A stretch of DNA of 64,000 bases from an uncultured Archangium sp. Lineage in GTDB: Bacteria; Myxococcota; Myxococcia; Myxococcales; Myxococcaceae. Made by a program: the position numbers and the translations under genes. This document shows positions 39,114-49,628 of the stretch, in pieces; within the stretch, counting starts at the first letter, position 1, and each line of letters starts with the position of its first letter. The notes beneath the pieces were generated by a model that ran no database searches, was not told the origin of the DNA, and saw only the letters and a program-made list of their open reading frames with translations. The DNA lies in contig CAIVGN010000006.1 of NCBI GenBank assembly GCA_903905455.1, positions 62,001 to 126,000 of the forward strand, written 5' to 3'.

Positions 39114-40924
39114 TGTTTCCACACCAGGGTGTCGTTCATCACCAGCGCGTCCATGTCGGTGCGGGCGAACATCGAGAGCGCCTCGAGGGGCGTCGAGACG
39201 ATGGGGTAGCCGCTGGGGTTGAACGAGGTGTTGAGCACCACGCAGAGGCCCGTGCTCCGCCCCAGGGTCTCGAGCAGCCGGTGGAACCGCGGGTTGTCTT
39301 CGGGGAAGCAGACCTGGGGCCGCGTGGTGTCGTCGACGTGCAGCGCCGCCCGCACCTGCGCGCGCGCTTCGGGCCGCACCGGCACCGCGTACTGCATCCA
39401 CCGGTTGAAGGTGAGGTGCTCCGGCGCGCAGGCGAGCACCTTCGGGGCGTCGCTCGCGGTGATGGAGAACGCGTAGGGGCGGTACAGCGCGCGATCCTTC
39501 ACCGCGCGGCTCAGGCGCTCGGCGAGCACCGGGTCATCGGCGCGGATCAAGATCGACCGGTTGCCCAGGGCCCGGGGTCCCAGCTCGGCGCGGCCCTGGC
39601 ACCAGCCCACGATGCGCCCCTCGAGGATGCGCCTGGCCACCTCGTCGCACAGCGCCCCTTCGTCGGCGAAGACCTGGTGGGCCCAGCGCAGGCCCCGGGG
39701 CTGGGTGTGGCCGCGCTTGAGGTAGCGCAGCACGTGGTCGGGGTTGACGTGCGCGAGCATCTCGATGGCCGGCTGCTCGTCGAAGGCCGAGCCGAGGTAC
39801 GGGGTGTACTGCATCGCCCGGGGCTCGCAGGGGGCGTGCGTGGCCGCGTAGCTCAGCGCGGTGCCCACGCTGGTGCCGCCGTCGCCCGGGTCGGGGGGAA
39901 TGTAGACGTTCCGGAACGGCCCGCGGGTGAGCACCTCCTGGTTGGCCACGCAGTTGAGGCTGACACCGCCCGCGTAGCAGAGGTTGTCGGACGGCACCGC
40001 CGCGCGCAGCGTCGCGCACAGCTCGAGGATCCGCTCCTCGAGCACCAGTTGCACGCTGGCCGCCACGTCGGCGAAGCGCTGCCCCTCGGGATCGAGGCTG
40101 GGCGTGGCCGAAAGGCAGTTCTGCGGGAGCTTGAACTGCTGCGTGCGCGGCGGCCCGAAGGTGGCGACGAACTTGTCCGAGAAGGCGCCCCGGTAGAAGT
40201 CGGCGAAGTGGAAGTAGCGCTGGTCGACCTCGTAGGTGCCGTCGCTCGCGGCGGGGATGATCTGCCGCACCTCGGCGGCGAAGCGGGGCGTGCCGAAGCC
40301 CGCCAGCGCCATGGTGCTGGCCTCGCTGTCGTTGGGCGAGAAGCCCAGGTACGCGGTGAACGCCGAGTACACCAGGCCCAGCGAGTGAGGGAAGGCGAGC
40401 TCGAGCACGCGCTCGACCTTCGGCTGCCCGTCGACCCACGCGCCCCGGTAGAGCGCGGTGCACGCCCAGTCGCCGACCGCGTCGACGATCAAGATGGCCG
40501 ACTCGCGGAAGCCCGACCCGAGGAAGGCCTGCACCGCGTGGCTGTAGTGGTGGCTCAGGTAGGAGACCCGCTCGGGCTCGACGTCGAGCCGCGCCGAGAG
40601 GGTGTTGAGCGACCAGAGCTTCTTGCCCAGCCACGCCTTGATGGCGTTGACGAACTCGCGCCGCGAGCCGGGGAAGGGCGCGAGCGACGCGGTGAGCACG
40701 CGCGAGAACTTGGCGTGGGGGTCTTCGTGGAACACCACCTGGTCGAGATCGCCGGCGCCGATCCCCCCCTGGGCGAGGCAGAACTCGATGGCCCAGGTGG
40801 GAAAATTCGCGTCGTGCTTCTGCCGCGTGAAGCGCTCTTCGGCCGAGGCGGCGACCACCTGGCCGTCGACCACCAGGCACGCCGACGCATCGTGGTAGCC
40901 GTACGACACCCCCAGCACCTTCAT
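39110..40924 (-). CDS. NodU/TobZ-family O-carbamoyltransferase
   Basis: 604 aa. An N-terminal Kae1-like ASKHA domain starts at KVLGVSYGYHDASACLV. The metal-binding HHYSHA motif is at about residues 124-129, and DGGTSVGTAL follows in the ATPase part. The C-terminal YrdC-like domain contains GRAELGPRALGNRSIL and LNTSFNPSGYPIV. The enzyme makes carbamoyl-AMP from carbamoyl phosphate and ATP and transfers the carbamoyl group to a hydroxyl, usually on a sugar or natural product. Overlapping ATGA junctions on both sides place it in one operon with the DUF5989 and ferritin-like genes. Confidence 0.9.
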   Translation of the reverse strand: MKVLGVSYGYHDASACLVVDGQVVAASAEERFTRQKHDANFPTWAIEFCLAQGGIGAGDLDQVVFHEDPHAKFSRVLTASLAPFPGSRREFVNAIKAWLGKKLWSLNTLSARLDVEPERVSYLSHHYSHAVQAFLGSGFRESAILIVDAVGDWACTALYRGAWVDGQPKVERVLELAFPHSLGLVYSAFTAYLGFSPNDSEASTMALAGFGTPRFAAEVRQIIPAASDGTYEVDQRYFHFADFYRGAFSDKFVATFGPPRTQQFKLPQNCLSATPSLDPEGQRFADVAASVQLVLEERILELCATLRAAVPSDNLCYAGGVSLNCVANQEVLTRGPFRNVYIPPDPGDGGTSVGTALSYAATHAPCEPRAMQYTPYLGSAFDEQPAIEMLAHVNPDHVLRYLKRGHTQPRGLRWAHQVFADEGALCDEVARRILEGRIVGWCQGRAELGPRALGNRSILIRADDPVLAERLSRAVKDRALYRPYAFSITASDAPKVLACAPEHLTFNRWMQYAVPVRPEARAQVRAALHVDDTTRPQVCFPEDNPRFHRLLETLGRSTGLCVVLNTSFNPSGYPIVSTPLEALSMFARTDMDALVMNDTLVWKQ

Positions 40925-41619
40925 TCCGAGAGCCTCTTGGTGCGGTTGTTGTCGAACTCCACGTGGCGGGTGGCGAGCTTCCTTCGGGCCACGGCGAAGA
41001 GGAACGGCGCCGCGGCGAAATACACGGCGCTGAGCATCAGCGTGGCCAGGGTGTCGATCGCGCCCTTGCCGCTGCGCAGCCAGGCCTGCCACCTGCGGCT
41101 CCAGCGCACGCGCGCGTACTCGCGGCGCACCTCGGCCGGCGGTGCCCCCAGGCGCGCCAGCAACTGCGCGGTGAGATCCACGTGGCCTTCCTCGTCTTCG
41201 ACGATCTTCAGCAGCGAGGCCCGCAAGGGGTCCGTGACAGGCAGCGCCTGGGCGATGGCGCGGAAGCGGCTCGTCGCGTCTTCCTCTCCGACGTGCACGA
41301 AGGCCAGGCTGCGCCACAGCTCGATGTCCTTTCCGTAGAGATCGTCGCGCTCGTAGTTCGCGGCGGGGATCTCCCGGTCGGTGTACGCCTTGTAGACGTG
41401 GCCGAACTCCTCGGCGTGCGCCTCTTCTTCGAGGCTGTGGGTGAAGAGGATGGCGCGCAGCCGGGGGTCCGCGGAGCGCGCCAGGCCCCGGTGCAGGTGC
41501 CACACCCCGTCGGCCTCGGTGGCCTGGAACCCGCGGATCGCCGCGGCCTTGCGGCCCCGGGAACGCCAGTGGGTCGAAAGGGAGAGCCTCACGCTGAGCT
41601 TCTCGAGGAGTCGCCTCAT
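40921..41619 (-). CDS. Ferritin-like diiron protein
   Basis: 232 aa. Helical, with ligands of the ferritin-like type: THSLEEEAHAEEFGH (about residues 60-74) and IVEDEEGHVDL (about 138-148), giving an ExxH...ExxH pair. The C-terminus has a hydrophobic helix (LMLSAVYFAAAPFLFAVA) that may associate with the membrane. Such proteins can be oxygenases, oxidases or iron stores. It is co-translated with the carbamoyltransferase (ATGA overlap), so a role in the same modification pathway is likely. Confidence 0.75.
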   Translation of the reverse strand: MRRLLEKLSVRLSLSTHWRSRGRKAAAIRGFQATEADGVWHLHRGLARSADPRLRAILFTHSLEEEAHAEEFGHVYKAYTDREIPAANYERDDLYGKDIELWRSLAFVHVGEEDATSRFRAIAQALPVTDPLRASLLKIVEDEEGHVDLTAQLLARLGAPPAEVRREYARVRWSRRWQAWLRSGKGAIDTLATLMLSAVYFAAAPFLFAVARRKLATRHVEFDNNRTKRLSE

Positions 41620-41675
41620 GCACCACCTGCCGCTGAGCGGGGAAACCCCCGACGCTACGCGGCACGAGGCCAATG

Positions 41676-42833
41676 TCAACGCGCTGCTGGCGCGTCCGGC
41701 AGCGCCAACACGCCCGCCGCGAGGCTGTCGCCGATGCGCCGATGGCCGGCGGCGTTGGGGTGGCTGAGATCCCACCGCTGGCCGGGTTTCATGAAGTCTT
41801 CCCAGCGCGAGCCGAGGAACGCGTCGGGGACGCGCAGCGTCGGGAGCCCGGCCTGCTTCGCCGCCGCGAGGACCTGGTCGTAGAGCCTCACGCACACCGG
41901 GTCGTCGAAGCGCTCGAGCACCGGGAGCACCGCCACCAGCGCCTGGAAGTGGTGCTGCCGGCCGAGCAGGGCGAGCCGCTCGAACGAGTTCCGCACCACG
42001 AGGTCGAAGGTGTAGCGCTCGTAGAGCGGCGCGAAGAGCGAACAGGCGCTGCCCGTCTGGGCCATCGCCACCAGCGGCAGGAACCGGAAGGCGAAGAAGC
42101 TGTTGCCCACTCGCCGGTAGCCCCCGTTCTGGAACGACGCCGCGGTGAGCATGGAGGCCACCACCACCAGGTCGGGCTCGTATTGCAGGCCGACCTGCTC
42201 CAGCGCGCGCACCTGCTGCAGCGTGTTGTAGCCCTCGCACGAGACGTTCACGACCTCCACCCGCCGCTCCGGCATCGACGCCTGCAGCTGTGTCTCGAGG
42301 CGGCGAAAGAAGCGCTCGGCGAAGGGCACCGAGGGGTCGTTGGCGATCGACCCGGTGAGCACCACCACCCGGTACACGCCCGCGGGCCTGGGCATGGTGC
42401 GCTCGAGATCGAGCAGCCCCAGGTGGTTGACGCTCACGCCCTCGGGGTCTCCCGCGCCGCGCACCAAAGCGCCGGGGCGGTAGCGGTAGCGCAAGAGCAC
42501 GTCGCTGGTCTGCTCGATGCGGTCGACCGCGCGATCCGCGAAGCGCGCCTGGGCCTCGAGCACCAGCACCGCGCCCACCACCACCAGCAAGAGCGTGCGC
42601 AGCGCCCGGCGCGGCAGGTGCGCGCGCAGCAGCCCCGTGGCGACGAAGCCGACGAGGCAGGCCAGGGCCAGCGGCCGGAACACGTCGGGGAGGTAGAAGT
42701 CAGGGTCGGTGGACTCCCACGCCCACGCGTCGAGCGCCGCGAGCACCCCCAACAGCCCGATGATCGAGCGCTTCCCGAAGACCCACCACGCCGCGAACGG
42801 TGGCCGGCGCGCGGGCTCGTGCACCTCTGCCAT
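41676..42833 (-). CDS. SGNH-hydrolase-like membrane protein
   Basis: 385 aa. Two or three N-terminal transmembrane helices (about residues 21-40, 52-69 and 80-95) precede an SGNH-fold domain. Block I reads VLTGSIANDP (GDS is replaced by GSI, serine kept) and block V reads DLSHPNAAGHRRIG with the Asp/His pair. It may be an O-acyl esterase or acyltransferase acting outside the membrane. It lies 56 bp upstream of the ferritin-like gene and is probably the first gene of the operon. Confidence 0.72.
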   Translation of the reverse strand: MAEVHEPARRPPFAAWWVFGKRSIIGLLGVLAALDAWAWESTDPDFYLPDVFRPLALACLVGFVATGLLRAHLPRRALRTLLLVVVGAVLVLEAQARFADRAVDRIEQTSDVLLRYRYRPGALVRGAGDPEGVSVNHLGLLDLERTMPRPAGVYRVVVLTGSIANDPSVPFAERFFRRLETQLQASMPERRVEVVNVSCEGYNTLQQVRALEQVGLQYEPDLVVVASMLTAASFQNGGYRRVGNSFFAFRFLPLVAMAQTGSACSLFAPLYERYTFDLVVRNSFERLALLGRQHHFQALVAVLPVLERFDDPVCVRLYDQVLAAAKQAGLPTLRVPDAFLGSRWEDFMKPGQRWDLSHPNAAGHRRIGDSLAAGVLALPDAPAAR

Positions 42834-42977
42834 GGGCCGGCACCGTAGACCGGCCTCCGGAGCGCCGCAGCAAGCGCGACCCCCGAGGCGCCGATTCGCC
42901 TACATCAAACCCCTTGCAGAAGGCATGACCTGGATCAATTCCGTCAGGTAGGCTGACTTCTTCTTCCCTGGGGATCC

Positions 42978-45704
<2,727 letters not shown>

Positions 45705-45711
45705 CCCGCGC

Positions 45712-47328
45712 TCAGCGCAGCGACTGCAGCAGGGCTTCGTACGGGCTTCCCGCACGAGGCCCGTCGCCGCGCGGGTGGGCGCCCTTCGCCACGTCGACGC
45801 GCTCGGCGTTGCCCTGGCACCAGGCGTCGGGGGCTTCCACTGCCGCGCGCAACACGGCGGGGTTCGCGCGCAACCAGGCCAGGGCCTCGGCCTGCGGCAG
45901 CGCCCGCGCGACGAGCTCCCGCTGCGCCGCCACCCGCGCCGCCCAGGCCTGCGCGGAGCCCGCGAGCGTCCGGGGCGCGGCCGCGTCGGCGCGTTGCCCC
46001 AGGAGCACCATCATCAACCCCTCGTGACCGAAGGTCGGGTCGTCGGCGGCGAACCGCGTGCCCCCGCGTTCGACCCACGGCCCGCGGGTGCGCAGCCGCT
46101 CGAGTTCTTCCGCGAGGCCGGTGACGTCGACGTCGGCGCGGGCCGCTCGCCAGAAGGGCGTGTCGAGGCGCTCGTTGAACTTGTAGTGCACCGCGAGGAA
46201 CCAGCGCAGCGAGTCCCAGTGGGCGCCGATCTTCGCGTTGGCCGGGCCCAGGTCGGGCAGCCCGCCGTTCGCCGCGGCCACGGCGTCGAGCAGGTAGCCC
46301 AGCTCGATGATCACCATGTGCAGCGCCGTCGACTCGAGGGGCTCGACGAAGCCGTAGGCGTTGCCCACGGCCACGGTGTTGCCCTTCCAGAACTCGCGGT
46401 GGCGGCCGGAGCGGAAGCGCACCACCCACGGCTCGCCCAGGCCCGGGTTCTTCGCCGCGAGCTCTTCCATCGCGCGGCCCTCGTCGAGGAACGCCGACGA
46501 GAACACGTAGCCGCGGTGGTCCTCCGCCTCGACGGGGATGCGCCAACACCAGCCCGCGTTCATCGTCTGCGCGGTGGTGTAGGGCCGCACCAGCCCGCCG
46601 TGGGGCACGTTGGCGACGACGGCGGTGTCGCAGAACAGGCTCGAGGCGTAGCTCTCGAAGTTCGAGCCCAGGGCGCCCTCGATGAGCAGGGAGCGGAAGC
46701 CGCTGGCGTCGACGTAGAGGTCGAACGACAGCCGCCGCCCATCGACCAGGTGCAGCGCCTCGACGCGGCCCTGGTCCGGCGAGGTCTCGACGCGGGAGAT
46801 CTTCCCCTCGACGTGGGTGATGCCGCGCGCGGCCGCGGTCTTCGCGAGGAAGGCCACGAAGGGCGCGTTGTGCAGGTGGTACGCCCACTTGGTGTGGCCC
46901 AGCAGCGAGGTGATGCTGCCGTCGGCCTCGCGCAGGAGCGGGCTCTTGTCGGCCGCCATGAGCAGCGAGGTCAGCGACTGGGCGCGCAAGTGGCCGTCAA
47001 AGGCCGCGGCCTCGATGGGGTTCGCGGGGCCGAAGGGGTAGGTGAAGAAGCCGTCGGGGTCACCCCACTCGAACTTGATGCCCAGCTTCCAGGTGGGCTT
47101 CGCTTCCCGGTAGAGCGCCTCGACGTCGAGCCCCAGCTGCGCGTGCAGGAAGGGGGGCAGCAGCGTGGTGGTGGCCTCGCCCACGCCGATGATGGGGATG
47201 GTCTTGCTCTCCACCACGCTCACCGAAAGGTGCGGGAAGCGCCGCTGGAGCGCCAGCGCGGCGAAGTAGCCCGCGGTGCCTCCGCCGATCACCCCGACCG
47301 TCCGCAGCGCTCCCGCTGGCTTCGACAT
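45712..47328 (-). CDS. Flavin-dependent tryptophan halogenase homologue
   Basis: 538 aa, the usual length. FAD site VIGGGTAG (residues 13-20); candidate catalytic lysine K81 in PTWKLGIKF (equivalent to Lys79 of PrnA); the halogenase signature WCWRIP at 260-265 (WxWxIP); and FVEPLEST at 327-334, which holds the catalytic Glu. The family uses FADH2, O2 and chloride or bromide to make a lysine chloramine that halogenates an indole or other aromatic ring. It starts 2 bp after the stop of a double radical-SAM gene, so it is the last gene of that operon. The likely substrate in this locus is the lone C-terminal Trp of the HGS-repeat peptide (inference). A flavin reductase is not visible nearby. Confidence 0.9.
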   Translation of the reverse strand: MSKPAGALRTVGVIGGGTAGYFAALALQRRFPHLSVSVVESKTIPIIGVGEATTTLLPPFLHAQLGLDVEALYREAKPTWKLGIKFEWGDPDGFFTYPFGPANPIEAAAFDGHLRAQSLTSLLMAADKSPLLREADGSITSLLGHTKWAYHLHNAPFVAFLAKTAAARGITHVEGKISRVETSPDQGRVEALHLVDGRRLSFDLYVDASGFRSLLIEGALGSNFESYASSLFCDTAVVANVPHGGLVRPYTTAQTMNAGWCWRIPVEAEDHRGYVFSSAFLDEGRAMEELAAKNPGLGEPWVVRFRSGRHREFWKGNTVAVGNAYGFVEPLESTALHMVIIELGYLLDAVAAANGGLPDLGPANAKIGAHWDSLRWFLAVHYKFNERLDTPFWRAARADVDVTGLAEELERLRTRGPWVERGGTRFAADDPTFGHEGLMMVLLGQRADAAAPRTLAGSAQAWAARVAAQRELVARALPQAEALAWLRANPAVLRAAVEAPDAWCQGNAERVDVAKGAHPRGDGPRAGSPYEALLQSLR

Positions 47329-47330
47329 GC

Positions 47331-49628
47331 TCAGGCCTCCGGGGCTGGGCCTTCGCCGGCCGCCTCGTCTTCGCTGAAGACCCACGGCGGCTCGGGCACC
47401 GCGTCGAGCTCGTAGAAGCCCCCGCAGAACACGGCGTTGGGGCAGGTGGCGCACACCGGCTTCTTCACCCGGCGCTCGGCGAGGTACTTCGAGAGGTTCA
47501 CCTCTTCGTTGTTCACGAAGATCATGTGCCGCTCGAGCTTCGCCAGGTCGCCCATCAGGTACTGCTCGTAGCCACGCATGAAGCAGAAGGGCAGGTTGAT
47601 GACCTGGAACTTCATGCGGTCCTTCCACGCGTCGATCACCCCGCGGGTGACCTCCGCCGCGCGCTCGGTGTCGGGGGAGTGCCCCCGGGTGGCCCGGCCG
47701 AAGGGCGTGAGGAACTGGATGTTCATCCACCGCAGGCCCAGATCCCACGCGAGCTGCGCGACCTCGGGCAGCTTCTCGGTGTTGCCCCGGGTCAGGGTGA
47801 TGTTGAGCCCCAAGTCCACGTTCGCCGGCTTGTGCAGCAGCGCGTTGCGGATGCCCGCCGTCGTCTGCTCGAAGGCCTCGGCGACGCCCACCTGCTGCGC
47901 GTGGCTCTGCGCGTCGGGGCCGTGCACCGAGAAGAGCAGGGTGGTCAGCCCGCTGCGCACCAGGCGCTTGGCGAAGTCGTCGTAGGCCAGCAGCCGGCCG
48001 TTGGTGGTGACGTTGACCTTGCGGTAGCCGAGGTGCCGCGCGTAGCGCACCAGGGTGATGAGGTCGGGGTGCAGCGTGGGCTCGCCGCCGTCGATGTCGA
48101 GCATCGTCACGCCCTGCGCGCGGTGCCGCTCGAGGTGCTCCCGCTGCCGCTCCGGGTGCCCGTGCAGCTGGGTGCGCGTGCCCACCGCGCAGAAGGTGCA
48201 GTGGTTGTTGCAGACGTAGGTGAGGTTCAGGATCACCTTCTTCGGCCCGGTCGACGACTGCAGCCGCTGGTCGAAGGTCCACTTGAAGCGCACCAACTCC
48301 TCGGGCGACACCGACGCGCCGGGCTGGCTGGGCGTGTGCTGGAAGGCCGGGCCCCAGTCGGCGACCTGCGGCAGCGTGCGGCCCTTCGCCAGCTTCGTGC
48401 CCGGCAGCGGCGTGGCGAACTGCACCGCGGGCCAGGCGCCGTACTCGTCGTAGAGGTCCATGGCCCAGGCGAGCGTGCCGTTGATCTCCTCGGCCGTTTC
48501 GCCGGGCATGCCGATGATGAAGTGAATGAGCAGCGGCACGCCCGCGGCCTGGGCGGCCTGGGCCGCCTGGGTGATGCGCGCGAGGTCGAGCTTCTTGTTC
48601 ACCACCTCGTTGACCACGCGCTGCACGCCGCTCTCGGCGGACACGCTGACGGTGGTGACGAAGGGCTTCATGGCGGCGAAGTGCCGGGCCTCGAGGCCAT
48701 CGGCGCGCAGGCCGTTGGGCACGTCGAAGCGCACCTGCTCCTGCGCCACGGCGGCGAGGAACCCCTCGAAGTGCGCCTCGTCGACGTTGAGCAGTTCGTC
48801 GAGCACCTCGAGCCGCGTGGCCCCGTGGGTGCGCACCAGCGCCTCGATCGAGGCGCGCAGCTTGCCCGCCGAGAGCCGCCGCTGCACCTTGGGGGCGCCG
48901 GGCAACCGGTCGGGGTTCGAGCTGCAGTGCACGCACGAGTACGGGCAGCCGCGGCTGGTGAGCATCGGCAGGGTGCGCCCGTCGATGGGGAACGCCCAGC
49001 CTCCCCGGCCCAGGTGCTTGACCACGCGCTCGCGGAACGCGTCGGCCGCGCGGAGATCGACGAGATCCCAGGCCGGCAGCGGCAGCGCTTCGAGGTCTGC
49101 GGTCTCGCCGCGGTGCACGCCGTCGATGGCCTCGCCGCGGGCCAGGCGCTGCAGCAGCCGCGGCACCGTGGTCTCGGCCTCGTACTTCACCCAGCAGCGC
49201 ACCTCGGGGTAGGCGGCGAGCACGTCCTTCCCCTCGGCGTCCACGTAGTGCTGGCCCGACTGGTAGGCGTCGACCAGCAGCAGCGGGGTGTGGTTCGGCC
49301 GCTGCAACCCGGTGAGCACCTCGCCCAGCACCGGGTCGCGGGCCGGGGGGCGGTGAAAGGGAGAGAAGGTGACGATGATCGCGTCGACCTCGCCGGCGGC
49401 GTCGGAGGCGGCCAGCACGTCGGCCACCGTCGCCCCGAGGAAGGCCCGGCCGTCCACCCAGCTGAGGGTCGAGCGCTCGAGGGCAAAGGCGTCGACGAGC
49501 GACACCTCGTGGCCCTGCTGGCGCAACACCGCCGCCAGCTGCACCGCCCCCAGGTCCGAGAAGTACGGGTAGTCGATGAAGTCGCGCGCCACCGAGACCG
49601 GCGGGTGCACGAGGAGCAGGCGACTCAT
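47331..49628 (-). CDS. B12-binding double radical-SAM protein
   Basis: 765 aa with three parts. Residues 1-200 look like a cobalamin-binding Rossmann domain (LLLVHPPVSVARDF, GAVQLAAVLRQQGHEVSLVD). The first radical-SAM domain (about 215-430) has C228PYSCVHC235 and IIGMPGET. The second (about 463-690) has C473NNHCTFC480 and DIDGGEPTLHP. The C-terminus holds CATCPNAVFCGGF, an auxiliary Fe-S cluster motif of the HxsC/SPASM type. Two complete radical-SAM domains in one chain are very unusual. The ATG overlaps the previous stop (ATGA). It probably performs two steps on one peptide, one perhaps B12-dependent methylation or C-C chemistry. Substrate inferred. Confidence 0.88.
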   Translation of the reverse strand: MSRLLLVHPPVSVARDFIDYPYFSDLGAVQLAAVLRQQGHEVSLVDAFALERSTLSWVDGRAFLGATVADVLAASDAAGEVDAIIVTFSPFHRPPARDPVLGEVLTGLQRPNHTPLLLVDAYQSGQHYVDAEGKDVLAAYPEVRCWVKYEAETTVPRLLQRLARGEAIDGVHRGETADLEALPLPAWDLVDLRAADAFRERVVKHLGRGGWAFPIDGRTLPMLTSRGCPYSCVHCSSNPDRLPGAPKVQRRLSAGKLRASIEALVRTHGATRLEVLDELLNVDEAHFEGFLAAVAQEQVRFDVPNGLRADGLEARHFAAMKPFVTTVSVSAESGVQRVVNEVVNKKLDLARITQAAQAAQAAGVPLLIHFIIGMPGETAEEINGTLAWAMDLYDEYGAWPAVQFATPLPGTKLAKGRTLPQVADWGPAFQHTPSQPGASVSPEELVRFKWTFDQRLQSSTGPKKVILNLTYVCNNHCTFCAVGTRTQLHGHPERQREHLERHRAQGVTMLDIDGGEPTLHPDLITLVRYARHLGYRKVNVTTNGRLLAYDDFAKRLVRSGLTTLLFSVHGPDAQSHAQQVGVAEAFEQTTAGIRNALLHKPANVDLGLNITLTRGNTEKLPEVAQLAWDLGLRWMNIQFLTPFGRATRGHSPDTERAAEVTRGVIDAWKDRMKFQVINLPFCFMRGYEQYLMGDLAKLERHMIFVNNEEVNLSKYLAERRVKKPVCATCPNAVFCGGFYELDAVPEPPWVFSEDEAAGEGPAPEA

